From: Anisus vortex
Taxonomy: Eukaryota > Mollusca > Gastropoda > Planorbidae
Length of the DNA stretch: 64,000 nt
Assembly (NCBI GenBank): GCA_949126835.1
Contig: OX421507.1
Location: 7,042,605-7,106,604, forward strand
Direction of reading: 5' to 3'
Shown: in pieces, positions 44,734 through 57,496 of the stretch
How positions within the stretch are numbered: position 1 is the first letter of the stretch
Layout of the letters: every line of letters begins with the position of its first letter
The notes under the pieces: generated by a model
What the model was told of the DNA's origin: nothing
The model's database searches: none
What the model saw: the letters and a program-made list of their open reading frames with translations, nothing else
Made by a program: the position numbers and the translations under genes

Positions 44734-47700
44734 TATCATGATATTTATGCATCCTGTGTTGTCAACAGTCCTCGACTTTTTTTTTATGAATGAAGATTCT
44801 TCTCAACAGTATTATTTTTTTCTACCTTTGTATCAGTATAGTTTTATAAATAATCAAATTATGTATTTTTTTTATTGATATAAAAATAGATTAAAAAAAA
44901 AAAACATATTAGGTTATTTTTACTCAAAATGATTATACTAATTATAGCCTTTACTTTTGGAAATATATCAAATTTAGTTTTTGATGCTACTATATTATTT
45001 ACACAAGATTATTTACTATATTTTGTACATACAAAAGAAGATGTCATACTGGACCAAGCTGGAAATAGTAAAGTATAAACAAATATTTCTGTACCTATAT
45101 CCCGTAAGAAAAGATATAATATGTTGCCCGTGTTGTTGATTCTCGCTTTTCAATATACCATCACAAGTTTTTCTTTTTATGATTTTGATACAGTTATGTG
45201 ATATTTTTTTATTCTTTCTTATACCTTGATTACCTTGACCTTTTACATTAAGGATACATTAAATATAATGAAAATCAATTCCTTTTCCTTTATTTTTCAT
45301 TTGACAATTTTAATTGTTTTGTTTTTAAACTGTTAACATTTTGAGGGGAAAAGTTTTTGTAATTTTTCTTTTTCCCCTAGTTAAGACTGTTTGTTCAAAA
45401 TGTTATTTTAACAAAAATGTTTCATACATTTATATTGTTCAATATGATGAGAACATTTTTTTATGAAGAGTTTATTTTATTGTAAAACTACCTTATTAAC
45501 TGTGTTGTGATCTGAAGGTCAGCCTGACCACCAAAATAGCTTGTTGTCCATGACAGATGTTTGAGCGAGGTCGTTGTTGATTGGTTTACATCTGTACAAT
45601 GTTTACTGGTGATTCTACTTCATGGTTATGTTTTGTTAATTCTATAGTAAGCTTTGGTTGACATGAGTATTGAGTAAACATCCTAATCATGTGTTGACAC
45701 ACATCTGTCTGAATTACTTAGTCTTCTATGAAGTATTAGTGTTTTTTATTTTATATCTTCCTGTTTTCACCAATTGGTTTTTTCATTACATATTCATTAA
45801 TGGGCAGCACTGCATCATTCAAAATCATCTGATTTGAATTTAGTTGATTTTAATTTAAAGTTATGATTAAACTTGTTTTGAAAATATCAAAGTTCACAGC
45901 CACTTGTAGGTATCATGGCTTTGAAAGGTGATTCAACAAATTTCTTGTAAAAAAAATCCTTTCTCTAGACATTCTAATTTTTTAATTTAAGATTGTTGTA
46001 TTGAGCTTAACAAATTTACATTATTTATACACAACTGATTGATTGGTAGCTTTTGTGCTGATTGTTCTTTTACAGCTCTAGTGTTATTGTTTGTCTTGAT
46101 TGGTGACCTGCTGTTTAAGTCTAAATTGCTTTATATATAATCAACAAGTTAATTCTGAACCAAAGCATTATTTGTACTGCTGAGTGTCTTTACATTGGTG
46201 ATCATTATTTAAGTAAATATATAGGTTTTATTCATTCCGTCCAGTCGGTTAATCGTGCACACATTTTTGTGTTTGCTATTATTAACTTTGTTACTTAATT
46301 AGTTTGGCTCTATGCAGTGTTTTTTTTTAAATCTAAGAACAGTAAAACCTCTATTTAATAGGAAGCTTTTTAATGGACATCATTTATGTTCAATGTCATT
46401 TGTACTTTTGTACTTCTTTGTGACGGTACGCACTGGTACAGCATACCAGCACCTTTTTCAATGTGAGGAAAAAATTATTACTTTTTTTGTATTTTAACGT
46501 TTATTATTAATTTATTATATTATTAATTTGTTAAAATTGAATTATTTTAAAATTGCTCTCAATAAGATTTAAAATATAAAATGGGAAACTGCTTTAAAAG
46601 TTAGGCAATCCATCACTGAGTACCGGCACCTATTTTTTTACAAAAAAAGCACTGCTTCTGAGCAATATGAAATATTAAACCACAAGGATAATTATTAAAA
46701 TATTAATTAAAATATTTAATTTGAGATAAGTAATAGGATTGTAATAATATATGCAGAAATTAATATGCAGATTATAATATAATGTAATCTATGCTTAATA
46801 TTTAATTATTAACTACTAATTATTAATAGTGATTATTTAATGATAATTTATTATGAAAACATAACTAATAATTCATAACAAAACTATTTGATAAAAACTT
46901 TACATTTAGTACAACCATATTATCATTTAATGTAGGATACTTATTTTAATAGACCCTTATACCTAACAGCTCATTGAGTTAAAGTTTAACTGTATTTGTG
47001 GTTGTTAATTAGCTTACATGAATTCTGTGATATTCTTTTTCTCTTACTCCTTACTATTGGTTCTTGTATTTTAACAATGCAATAAACATTTTATACAATA
47101 CTAGTGTAATCTTTGTATGGCAGTTTATTTATGCTTGCAAATATTTCAAGTGGAGTTACTGCCCTTGGTTAACAAACTGGGAAGTTCACTCTCAAGAATA
47201 TGAAAAAATTGTTTGTGGTTTACACACACACATGGCTAGCTAGATCTATATTCTTATCTTAAATGTTACAGATACTGCGTTTATAAATAAACTATTGCAT
47301 CTTTATCCCTGGATTGTGTTTAATCCTGCAATTACAGAAAGGGTTTTAAATTATGCAAAGCACAAAGACATGAGCTACTGTGAGAACTGCTGGAATTAAC
47401 CCTATTTGACAAAATAGCTTGAGTAGGCTTTTAAATGATTATTTGTTGGGCTTTAATAATAATATAGTAATGGTGTTCATGCTAAGGAAACACAAACTTT
47501 ACAATTAAATTGACATTAAAAGATTGTCATATATCAAAATTAATCTTTGAAAAAAAAAATGCATGTCACAAAAGCTATCACAGAAGTTTAACTTGTATGG
47601 ATGTCTAATAGTTTATTTCTTTATAGAAAATTTTTCAATAAAAGTTTTGCGTAACTATCAGTTCATTCCTAGAGTTCAGGCAATAAAGAACTGATTAGTT

Positions 47701-48297
47701 TTTAGTTTGACCCAATTCACTACTTCAAATAGCCAAATCATTTAAGTGGTTGTTTGACTTCCATTGTTTTAATTTCAATTCAATGTTTTTTTTGGGGAGT
47801 TTGCATAAATATAAAACCTAAATTACTCACCAGTAAATGCTGAGCAATGTCGCAATCACAGAATTAAATAATTAAAAAAAAATATGAATACAATTCATTC
47901 AGAAAAAAGTTAATAAGTTTAATTATATGTATAAAATATTTCATAAAATAATAAAGAAATGCATCATATTTAACTATAATATTAACATTTGTTGAGAAAA
48001 CAACAAATAGATATTAAATAAAGGAAAGTTAATTTTTATATGAAGCTTGAAACTTTTCTTTCAATTAACAATTTTTAGATGTGATAATAATAAAAATTAC
48101 AAGGTTGTATTTTGTGTTCTACATAAAATGTTGGACATCTTGATTTCAATACATTATTAGTTTATTTTTCTAAATAATAAAACCGTTTCAAGCCATTTCA
48201 TAACAGACAAACCCCAGTTTGACTTCGTTAATGTAGGTTAAGGTGTGGGTTGATTTTTTATCCGAAAAAGAAATTGTCCTTGGTTCTTGGCCGTGTA
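44734..48297. other. AT-rich intergenic DNA
   Basis: No exon recognised. It contains a hAT-like MITE (46315-46654) and further AATAAA motifs (for example 47081) that could serve a longer 3' UTR. Confidence 0.6.
46315..46654. mobile_element. hAT-like MITE with CAGTG ends
   Basis: Starts CAGTGTTTTTTTTTAAA; its right end is the inverse, GTAAAAAAATAG-type sequence to GCACTG. Sub-terminal GGTACAGCATACCAGCACC and AGTACCGGCACC blocks recall the CAGTGCTTTTTT..GGTGCCGGTAC ends of widespread hAT families. The interior is AT-rich without ORF. Confidence 0.55.
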
Positions 48298-48567
48298 TAC
48301 AAATTATATAGTACAAGTATACAAACTATATAGTACAAGTATACAAACTATATAGTACAAGTATACAAACTATATAGTACAAGTATATAAACTATATAGT
48401 ACAAGTATACAAACTATATCGTACAAGTATACAAACTATATAGTACAAGTATACAAACTATATAGTACAAGTATACAAACTATATAGTACAAGTATACAA
48501 ACTATATAGTACAAGTATACAAACTATATAGTACAAGTATACAAACTATATAGTACAAGTATACAAC
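48298..48567. repeat. 22-bp minisatellite
   Basis: About 12 copies of a unit with GTACAAGTATACAAACTATA; each junction forms the palindrome ACTATATAGT. Confidence 0.95.
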
Positions 48568-48582
48568 CTATTACACAGTGAT

Positions 48583-48896
48583 GGGTGGCTAATGTCAAAA
48601 TGATGATGGACTACCATTCCTAAACGTCTCTGGTAAAAGCCAGGATTTCTCTTTGGGACTGGAGTATATCCCTGAGTCTACCTAACCCAGATGGATATCT
48701 GAGGTTATTTGAAGAAAGCTATAAGCACCTGGCATCTAGGTTGTGGCTATAGAAGCTTGATGTTGCCTACACAACTGTTTTAAGCACCTGGCATCTAGGT
48801 TGTGGCTATAGAAGCTTGATGTTGCCTACACAACTGTTATAAGCACCTGGCATCTAGGTTGTGGCTATAGAAGCTTGATGTTGCCTTACTCAACAG
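48583..48896 (+). mobile_element. Decayed SINE copy with its 3' part in three tandem copies
   Basis: 48640-48710 resembles the SINE body (GCCAGGATTTCTCTTTGGGA, then CTGAGTCTACCTAACCCAGA). From 48723 a 59-bp unit beginning AAGCACCTGGCATCTAGGTT occurs three times, corresponding to the ACCTGGCATTAG segment of the family. Confidence 0.55.
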
Positions 48897-49397
48897 TTTT
48901 ACTAAAACTATGAACCAAAAGAGATGATTTCATTTTACTTTTCAATGTATTTATTTACCCTTGGACTAAACTATGCATGAACATGTCTTATAAAAAAAAA
49001 AACTTACACATTTCAATCAAGAACTGACTTTAACTTCATTTGCCATTATTCTCAAGTCATAAGGCCATTGCATAAAATATTTTGTGTGATCGCCCTCTTA
49101 CATTTTTAACCAATCATGATTATATTATAAGAGATTCAGTATCAATCAGAGGCTGCTTTTAAAATATGCAGTTTATACATTAAGCTCTGTCCTAAATACA
49201 GTAACCTCTGTCCTATATACAGTAATCTGTGTCCCACATACAGTAACCTATGTGAAGGCAGTAAAACATACCTTCATGGAGGCAGTGATGCTGGCTACCG
49301 ATAAGTTTTCTACACTTACAGGTATTTAAAAAAAAAATTCAGTCAATGATATTATAAAGTATATTATATAAACAAAGTATGACTTGTCAAATCTTTT

Positions 49398-50230
49398 CAA
49401 ACATATCCCTAAAACACTGTAAAGTCTTTTAAAACATATCCCTAAAACACTGTAACGTCTTTTAAAACATATCCCTAAAAACCAAAACACTATCAAGTCC
49501 TTTAAAACATATCCCTAAAACCCTATCAATTCTTTTAAAACATATCCCTAAAACCGTGACAAGTCTTTTAAAACATATCCCTAAAACCCTGACAAGTCTT
49601 TTAAAACATATTCATAAAACTCTGTCAAGTCTTTTAAAACATATCTTTAAAACCCTGTCAATTCTTTTAAAACATATCCCTAAAACCCTATCAATTCTTT
49701 TAAAACATATCCCTAAAACCGTGACAAGTCTTTTAAAACATATCCCTAAAACCCTGATAAGTCTTTTAAAACATATTCCTAAAACTCTGTCAAGTCTTTT
49801 AAAACATATCCCTAAAACCCTGACAAGTCTTGTAAAACATATCTCTAAAACCCTGACAAGTCTTTTAAAACATATCCCTAAAACCCTGACAAGTCTTTTA
49901 AAACATATCCCTAAAACCCTGACAAGTCTTGTAAACATATCCCTAAAACCGTGACATGTCTTTAAAAACATATCTTTAAAACCCTGTCAATTCTTTTAAA
50001 ACATATCCCTAAAACTCTGTCAAGTCTTTTAAAACATATCCCTAAAACTGTGACATGTCTTTAAAAACATATCTTTAAAACCCTGTAAAGTCTTTTAAAA
50101 CATATCCTTAAAACCCTGACAAGTCTTTTAAAACACATCCTTAAAACCCTGACAAGTCTTTTAAAACATCCCTAAAACCCTGACAAGTCTTTTAAAACAT
50201 CCCTAAAACCCTGACAAGTTCTGTAAAACA
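49398..50230. repeat. 33-bp minisatellite
   Basis: About 25 copies of a 33-bp unit containing TTTTAAAACATATCCCTAAA and CCCTGACAAG, with some shortened units. The period equals 11 codons, so both strands give repetitive open frames (LLKHIPKTLTS on +), taken as artefacts. Confidence 0.93.
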
Positions 50231-50945
50231 TATCCTAAGTTAAAACCCAAATCCCTGTTTGCTGTTGTCAACATACAGACCAAATTAAAAAGTAACAAAA
50301 AGTAATGTAAAATCAGATCAAGCATTTAAATTTTTTTTAAATATGGATTGATACAAAAATTGTTATAATGTAATTGAAAGTTACTAAAGCAACACATGGA
50401 AAGAAATAAAAAAGCTAACTCACGGAAATTCATTTCATTTTGTGAGGCTTATTGAATAAAGAAATATTTGCCACTTGGATAAAAATTAGAATTAAGTGAC
50501 AGCCAAATATTCATGTATTTTTTTCTTTACTTAATAAATGACAAAAAAGTCCTTCATAAAGTTTGTCTTTATTAAATTAGCAGTTTAAAATTTTAGATTA
50601 AAATAAATAAATATATATATATATTAATTAAATGCCCATTTTGTTTACCAAATAAAAGTTTGAATAAATAAAATTAGATCTAATCTATGTGAACTTCTCA
50701 TTGTACTAAAATAAAAAGGAGGATAAATGTACGAAATGTTATATGCAACTTAATATTATTTAATTTCAAATAGAATAAGATGCTTGTATCTAAGTTGTTT
50801 GATTTTTCATTATTTTAAAAAAGTGGCATAAAAAATAACAATGTGCAAATGACATCCTGGCATTGCAACTAAAGATAAGTGTTGCATTTAATGAAAAAAA
50901 AAATGGCTGCCATTGTATATAGGTGAGAGAAAAATCTAATTTTAT
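50231..50945. other. 3' flank and probable 3' UTR of the - strand gene
   Basis: AT-rich. AATAAA on the - strand at 50568-50573 is a candidate polyadenylation signal about 370 bp after the stop codon. Confidence 0.5.
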
Positions 50946-51107
50946 CTATAATAACTGCAATTTCTTGATGGCTCTGTATTGATCAGGAATCTCCTTTAAG
51001 GCATGTAATGCAAAAGATTCATTTGGATTTGGTCCTTTAGTCGCACTAGCATAGTCAACAAAATGGAAGTTATCAAAGTTTCTAATGGGAAGTTTGTCAT
51101 CAAATTC
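50946..51107 (-). CDS. RGLG/copine-like VWA protein, exon 8 (last)
   Basis: Acceptor GTTCTAG, phase 0. Encodes [19 protein letters not shown], then [18 protein letters not shown], and ends KKLQLL with TAG. This is the C-terminal part of the copine-type VWA domain (plant RGLG: QFDDNIPHREFDNFQFVNF and FALAALMEIPFQYKA). RGLG proteins continue into a RING finger; here the protein stops, so the E3 ligase module is missing. Confidence 0.93.
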   Translation of the reverse strand, partial: EFDDKLPIRNFDNFHFVDYASATKGPNPNESFALHALKEIPDQYRAIKKLQLL

Positions 51108-51938
51108 CTAGAACAAGAAAATGCATTCAGCTATAGAGAAACTGTTGCACAAAAATAATAAGTAACATTTGCATAGATTTATAATAGCACTCAATAAAAC
51201 ATTACTATGTTTTTAGTAAAATTAGAGCTGGGCTGGGACGTCCTCAGCCACTCCATCCCTACAAATGATCACTCTTCTTCATGTGTAACATTTTAGAAGT
51301 AATGAGCACACACACAGATATTCTATTTAAAAGAGCTTTTTTTCATCAAAACGTCATTCTACATGAAATAGTCTAGTGACTATCTATAATCTATTACTCC
51401 TTTTCTATTTTCTATTCCTCAATCAAATTATAAAAATATCTATCTTCCTCAGTCATCATTGTCAGGTGAGAGTTCTTAAATAATATATGAGGTGACTGAA
51501 ACAGTTCTTAACAGTTCTAGTACATACAGAATAAAATCCTTTGGTTCATAAAATGAACTTTTTATGATAATAAATTATACTTAACAAATAAAAGAATGAA
51601 AATTCTGATAGTACGCTATGAAATCACTCACAGTACACAAACCCAACCTTCCAGCAGCTCTCTCAAAAACCAACTCCGGTTGCCCTGTAAAAATATACAC
51701 CAGTCTTCCCTATCGTCACTGAACCCTTATCAAAACAACTCACAAGGACGCTTGCACACAACTGAACCTATGCCATACTACTGTGTGTCATAATCATTAT
51801 CAGTATTGATTAATATAAATCATTACAATTAAAAACTAAATTTAAAAGGCCTATAGATTATAGGTATTTTGTCCATTATTTTTCTGCATTGTAATTTTGT
51901 TTTACAGAAACTAAAAAAATTGTAGCTGGTCACTGTAC
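51108..51938. other. Intron 7 of the - strand gene
   Basis: AT-rich, nothing recognised. Confidence 0.6.
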
Positions 51939-52076
51939 CTGCATTGTATCCCATGGGCCATCTCCCACGCCGACAGTAATGATGGACAGTGGATAGTTGG
52001 AGGCCTCAACAATGGCCTGAGTGGTGGCCCTCTCATTGGTGACTTGGCCATCAGCAACTATCACCAAGATGTGATA
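51939..52076 (-). CDS. RGLG/copine-like VWA protein, exon 7
   Basis: Acceptor GGACAG, phase 0 both ends, 46 codons. Encodes [40 protein letters not shown] and PWDTMQ. The ADGQVT block is the second metal-site segment of copine VWA domains, and [11 protein letters not shown] is shared almost exactly with RGLG and copines. Confidence 0.95.
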
Positions 52077-52893
52077 CTGTCCAGAAAAAAAACATAAACA
52101 TTTTCTTTTACTTGTAAAATTATTAGGCTATGCAAACGCGGTCTTGATTTGAGAGAAAAATATTTGTCAGAATTTACTGGTAGAAAATATACCAATAATA
52201 ACAAGTAAAAAGAAGTAAATAAAACTAAACATGAAGAATTTTGAAAAAAAACAAAACTACATAGTATGTTCTTATTACAGGAGAATGCCTTAAACTTAAA
52301 CCTTGTAGAATCAGGTGTATAAGTTTATGGAAGCCACAAGCAGAACAGAAGTCACTTGGAGAACAGACCTATTTATGATAGAGAAACTGTCACCAAGGAC
52401 ATATAGTGATTAAAAGTATAGCAAGAGTTAAACAGTCACAGTATATAGCCAACTGAGAACTGATTCAGCAGTCCAACAAATATTAAATAAACTCAAATTT
52501 TGGTCTATTTTATTTCTAAGCTTTAGAATTACTTTATAATATATATATATAATCAAAAATTACCGGAAACATCTTCTTTTCAAAATGTTGTTTTCTAATC
52601 AAAATTTATGAACTTGAAATAGATCTAATTTATGCTAAATAACTTAATTTAAGCAAAATTAACATTATTAAATAGGATTTTTGTAAAAAAATTTTTTTTA
52701 CAAAATTCAAATTAATGCTCTCTCTTGTAAGTTGTATTATATCTTTCAAATAAAGAAAAAAGATGATTAAGTCCTTTGCCCAAAACTTCTGCAGGGCAGC
52801 AGAGTTTGGATGGCAACAGGTTTTGTGTTGACAGGTCAGAGTACTAATTGCTGGACTATTTACACATGGAAAAAGTTGAAAATGTAAACCTAC
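52077..52893. other. Intron 6 of the - strand gene
   Basis: AT-rich with (TA)n near 52540; no element recognised. Confidence 0.6.
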
Positions 52894-53025
52894 AGAGTTA
52901 GTAGCCTTGACAATTTCAATGGCCCGATTGATCAACGGTGCAAAGTTTGTGGGTCCTCCGAGCCTTACTTTTGGAGTCAGCTGATTGTAAATCTGCAGCA
53001 CCTCTTTAAAACCTGCTGGAATTCC
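52894..53025 (-). CDS. RGLG/copine-like VWA protein, exon 6
   Basis: Acceptor CTGTCAG, phase 0 both ends, 44 codons. Encodes GIPAGFKEVLQIYNQLTPKV, RLGGPTNFAPLINRAIEIV, KATNS. GGPTNFAP carries the conserved Thr of the VWA metal site (SGPTSFAP in RGLG). Confidence 0.95.
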
Positions 53026-53921
53026 CTGACAGAATGTAATAACAAACATAAGTTTTCTTTATTATCAGGATATTTAGATGAGAATATTATCATTATTAAG
53101 TGCTAACTTATTTTATAAACAATTCAATACCACTACAGACAATATCACAGTAAGAAATTAATGTGTTTATTTATATTTTCCATCTAATTAATTCACTACT
53201 CTAAAGGAATTATCACAATAATGTTTATATTTCACTGCAGGAAAATTTTTTAACACTAAATATTAACAAAAAAAAGTTTTTATTATAAAACAGATGTTCT
53301 GAAAATGTGAACAGAATTTTTTTTAAACTATCAAATTCTACAAAATTTGGCATATTGATACAGAAATTGACATCAATAATATTATTTTGTATATATTTAA
53401 TATGGTAGCAAAACATTTAATGAATATTTCAATACATGTGTTAGATCAGAGGTCCTCAAAAGTTTTAAACACCACTTTGCTAAGTGCTAAATATAAGTTT
53501 AAATAAATAAATTCCTATGCACACTACACATTGGGGTATTACAGATCTTGATTTGGACACAGTTTGAGAGCCTCTTTGTTAGACAGCTATATATAGATAA
53601 GATCAGTATGTGCTTTTTAATTCCGATTGTTAGATTTAGATGCTAAAACTATTTAGCATTTAGTTTTTGAAATTAGTTTTATGTTATTAAAAAGTGCATT
53701 TTAAAGAAGTAATGAAATGGTGATGTAATAAGGATTTATGCATAGTTTAATGATTAATGCTTCTACAATCAGGTAATTTTTAATAATATGATTTGATAGT
53801 TTTTTTAAAGTTTCAAACTAGAAATGCTATTTTTTCTTCTACTGAGCAAAGCAGCTGCACAATCTTTGTTTGAAAAAAAATAATTTGTAAACATTGATAC
53901 TTTATTATCGATCGGACGTAC
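53026..53921. other. Intron 5 of the - strand gene, with a small MITE
   Basis: AT-rich; holds the 130-bp element at 53447-53576. Confidence 0.6.
53447..53576. mobile_element. 130-bp hAT-like MITE
   Basis: Inverted ends CAGAGGTCCTCAAA and (reverse complement) AAGAGGCTCTCAAA, flanked by TGTTAGAT (53439-53446) and TGTTAGAC (53577-53584), a 7 of 8 target duplication. Confidence 0.6.
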
Positions 53922-54038
53922 ATCTGTCTTCAAAGCGAACACAGAATGGTCTTTAGTATAGGCATCACCAAACCCAAATGCAGGAATTGCACCATCACTG
54001 TCAAATGGCTCCAGAGTTTCTCCAAGAGTAGCAATGAC
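53922..54038 (-). CDS. RGLG/copine-like VWA protein, exon 5
   Basis: Acceptor TTTATAG, phase 0 both ends, 39 codons. Encodes VIATLGETLEPFDSDGAIPA, FGFGDAYTKDHSVFALKTD. Matches the AISIIGRTLSPFDEDDLIPC, FGFGD region of RGLG and copines. The donor GAT|GTACGT is acceptable. Confidence 0.95.
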
Positions 54039-54220
54039 CTATAAAAATTCATTTTCAACATTTTTCTTTTTGTGTTTATTTGTCCATACAAAAATGAAGA
54101 TAAATATTTAAGAGATATGTCTTTATATGTCAGTTTGTTACAAAAATATATGGAAATTTTTTAATTTGCTTAGTCGGATATACTAAATTCTGAAATTAAA
54201 ATACAACAATAAAAACCTAC

Positions 54221-54321
54221 ACTCTGATATGGATTTTGAAACTTGTCACTTATATCATGAAGACATTTCCCTCCAAATGTTTTCTTTCCTTGCATATAAT
54301 TTGATCCAGTATAATCAATAC
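54221..54321 (-). CDS. RGLG/copine-like VWA protein, exon 4
   Basis: Acceptor TTTTAAG, phase 1 entry completing Gly. Encodes GIDYTGSNYMQGKKTFGG, then KCLHDISDKFQNPYQS. DYTGSN is the metal-site DxTxSN variant typical of copine-type VWA domains. Phase 0 exit at AGT|GTAGGT. Confidence 0.95.
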
Positions 54322-54751
54322 CTTAAAAACAATAATCAAATCACAAAGGTAAATAAAGAGAAATTGTTGGGAAATAGGTATTCACTCTGCAAAGCATAAA
54401 TAAATATTTCTTTCCAGAAGCTACTTATTAAGTTTAAATGCTATTATACAAAAAAGTTAAGTTTGCTTTTAAATAATTGTTTAGCCTATTTATTTTTTCA
54501 AATGCTTTCAGCACTTTTCTCAGCTAGTAGACTATATTATAGTTTAGAGACAGCTTTTGTATTGTAAGGTCTAAACATCATAGGCATATGTTGTTATGTT
54601 ATAATTTAGAGTGTGGTTATTATTCAATGATGTAAATATAAGCCTAGATAGGTAATGTTAGTTGAGGGAGTAAGTAATAGCCAAGTTAAGACCTTAAGTG
54701 CAAAAGAAATAGCTAGTTTCAGTATTGATGATTGATAATAATTGTACCTAC

Positions 54752-54833
54752 CAAAAATTAAATTACATGACTCCAAGCCAGCTTTAGCTATAACAGCACT
54801 GACTTCATCAAGGGAAGTAACTTGACTTGCTAC
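54752..54833 (-). CDS. RGLG/copine-like VWA protein, exon 3
   Basis: Acceptor TTTTCAG, phase 0; encodes VASQVTSLDEVSAVIAKAG, LESCNLIF and leaves phase 1 at TTTG|GTAGGT. This is the start of the domain (plant RGLG: SLEQVTEALREAGLESSNLI). Confidence 0.94.
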
Positions 54834-55307
54834 CTGAAAATATTGATGGCTATCTTGAAATGTTACAATTGATAAAAGTCTTAAAAAAACAATATAGCCA
54901 CACCAATGTACCTTTCAGTAAATTATAGTGATATTAACAACTACTAACTATCTGGGTGTCAACTGATTGTACCCATTGTGTTTTCAAAAGTATTGTACAA
55001 GTCTTTATATCCTTCTTCCCTCAAGTTTTTTTTATAACTGCACCTGTTACATTTGTGATGTTCAATTGTTGCCCTAGCTGTGGCCCTCAAAGACTTAGTA
55101 CAACAGACAAGAGATAAAAATGTTGATAGATGTCTGTGGGGTGTGGCTGGAGGGCGTAAAAGTCAATCTTAAAATTTTATATTCACAAACTCTGCTTACT
55201 AGTTATTGTCTTCAACTTATGCAGAGGATTAAAAATAGGGAAATTGCAAAGAGGCATAATTTGGGAGAGGATCATTTTTTTTGCTTAGTTAACTGGTGTA
55301 AGCAGGA

Positions 55308-55553
55308 CAGTAATATCTACCGAGGACAGTAAAATCTACCCAGGACAGTAATATCTACCCAGGACAGTAATATCTACTCAGGACAGTAATATCTACTCAG
55401 GACAGTAATATATACCTAGGACAGTATATCTACTCAGGACAGTAATATATACCCAGGACAGTAATATCTACCCAGGACAGTAATATCTACACAGGACAGT
55501 AATATCTACCCAGGACAGTAGTATGTACCCAGGACAGTAATATCTACCCAGAT
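55308..55553. repeat. 19-bp minisatellite
   Basis: About 13 copies of AGGACAGTAATATCTACCC with small variants. Confidence 0.95.
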
Positions 55554-55686
55554 AATTTTGAAGTCATGCACCCTTTCATTCTAGTCCAAGAGAAACTGCT
55601 GGTGTAAAGTTTTATTGACATGCAGGTAAGCAGCCATTAGTGAGGGACCTATTCAGTTTATATTTGTATAGGCCGTATCCAGTGCC

Positions 55687-55745
55687 CTAACATGTGGAGG
55701 AAGGGGGCAGAAGGGGCATATGCCCAGGGGCGACACTTCTAGTCT
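55687..55745. repeat. Dispersed repeat fragment, copy A
   Basis: CAGTGCCCTAACATG followed by GGGGGCAGAAGGGGCATATG and GGGCGACACTTCTA. Its partner is at 56910-56969. The CAGTG start suggests a hAT-type end. Confidence 0.6.
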
Positions 55746-56655
55746 AAATAAAGCACTAAAAAAGCAGTCACAATTGAATATGCAAGGGGGCGTAGCTGAA
55801 ACTTTTGCCCTGGGGCGTTACATTCATTGGCATGTGTGGGCTCTGGCCGTATCCAACAATGGGATCCATTAGTCATTAGCTTTTATAATTTTATTGTAAA
55901 ACTAGTTTATGTCTGTAACATAGTATAGCTTAACTCCCCTCCCCCCATTTCAGCCCAGTGTATCAGTAATGTTTTTTTTCTTTAGCTCAATTCTGGAAAA
56001 TAATAAGGCTACTAATTTTGCTGGATGAAATTAATTAGTAGGCCTAAATTATTCTTCATGAAAGAATTTAGATCGTTGAAATATTGCATTGATCGAATTT
56101 AATTTTCAAAAATGTGTTCATAGTTCAAATAGTTGGACAAATATATAAAATGAGTTGATGAAATTTTGCCTCTTACATAATTTGCCGTCTTATGAATGCC
56201 ATTTTTTCTTTTCCACCGTGTAGGCCTACAGTTGCCCCTCCCCCACCCCCTCCTGTGTTTCCAAACACACTTTTCACTATTTGCCTTTCCTACCTTGAAT
56301 AGTTTACCCTAACCTTGCAATCATGGCTTTTTCCCTGCTAACATGTACAACACTTTGTGTCATTTTTAATTTGCACAAAAGAATGTGCATGTGCTGCCTA
56401 CAAAGTGCATTTACAACAACAAATAATATTTGTTCCCGTTTTTTATTTTTGTTATTGTTTTTTTTTTGTATTTTCTTTTCAATAGAATCCCTTGTTTGTT
56501 TTTAATACATGTGTACACATGCAACACTGTACACTGACGATTGCCTCCCCTGAAATTTGAATGGTTTTATTTTTGCTTCATTATTTAAGACCTCTCCATC
56601 TGCGTTCTAATAGATAAGTTAAATTCTATTTTTAGTAGCCTATAAATGAAATTAC

Positions 56656-56801
56656 CTCTGATACTGACTTAGATTTAAAAAGCTCATATAAAGATTCCGT
56701 TCTCTGAGTCTGTGCAAACATTGGTTTTTGTTTCCTTGGGCTGATTGTCTGTTCATTCACTTCATTGATGAGCCTCCTTTCTTCAGTAGCAGGATATTTA
56801 C
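56656..56801 (-). CDS. RGLG/copine-like VWA protein, exon 2 (linker)
   Basis: Acceptor CGGTAG, phase 1 entry; 48 codons after the junction Gly: KYPATEERRLINEVNEQTIS, PRKQKPMFAQTQRTESLYEL, FKSKSVSE. A charged, cytosol-type linker between the membrane segment and the VWA domain. Phase 0 exit at GAG|GTAATT. Confidence 0.88.
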
Positions 56802-56909
56802 CTACCGATAGACAAAAGCATTATGATAGTGTTCACTTTAAACTTACCTATGTAGTTTATTCAACAATCTAATGAATTATGATAACTCAGTTAGTGCCCC
56901 GGACTGTCA

Positions 56910-56969
56910 GTGCCCTCACAAGAGGGGGGGGGGGCAGAGGGGGCATATGTCCGTGGGCGACACTTCTAT
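56910..56969. repeat. Dispersed repeat fragment, copy B
   Basis: CAGTGCCCTCACAAG, a poly-G run, GGCATATG and GGGCGACACTTCTA, matching copy A at 55687. It lies in intron 1 of the - strand gene. Confidence 0.6.
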
Positions 56970-57383
56970 TGGACTGCAAATATAGTCGAAATAATCTTCT
57001 ACTTCTATCTAGAAAGAACATAATATGTAAACTTATAATAATATTATTGCGACCTTAAACTTACCTATGTAGTTTTTTCATCTATCTAATGAATTAGCCT
57101 ATGTTAACTCTATTATTGCATCCTTTCGAAACATTAATTTTTTTGGTGGTCTTGTTATTTTTATACCTTTACTCTGAGACCTACTAACATTGTTAATGCG
57201 CATAGACCAACAAGCACAGATGAATTACTACATAAAAATATCTCCTTTTTTTGCGAGTCGGTCATTTTGCACGGTACGGAATCGCGACCCAGTAATAGTT
57301 AATTTAGGAAACTGCTCTTTTTTTTTTTAAAAAAAGGACATAGGCCTACTTGTCAGGACATTTGGATACAAACTAAAATGACA

Positions 57384-57496
57384 CTAACAGCACACAACAT
57401 TGGCCCCTAAATAGGCCCAATATTATGTGCAGTTTTTCATCTCTTGGGCCAATGTTGGGTCAATATTGAAACGATAAAGGCCTAGTGTGCTGTTAG
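57384..57496. mobile_element. 113-bp inverted-repeat MITE
   Basis: Ends CTAACAGCACAC and GTGTGCTGTTAG are perfect inverse copies of 12 bp, with a second inverted pair inside (ACATTGGCCC and GGGCCAATGT). No clear target duplication. Confidence 0.65.

Larger units (their letters stand above)
54834..56655. other. Intron 2 of the - strand gene
   Basis: Holds a 19-bp minisatellite (55308-55553) and a dispersed repeat fragment (55687-55745). Otherwise AT-rich. Confidence 0.6.

Noticed and set aside
49556..49971. Repetitive ORFs on both strands (LLKHIPKTL and FKRLVRVLGI)
   Set aside because: The 33-bp minisatellite has a period divisible by 3 and happens to be stop-free; no coding evidence.
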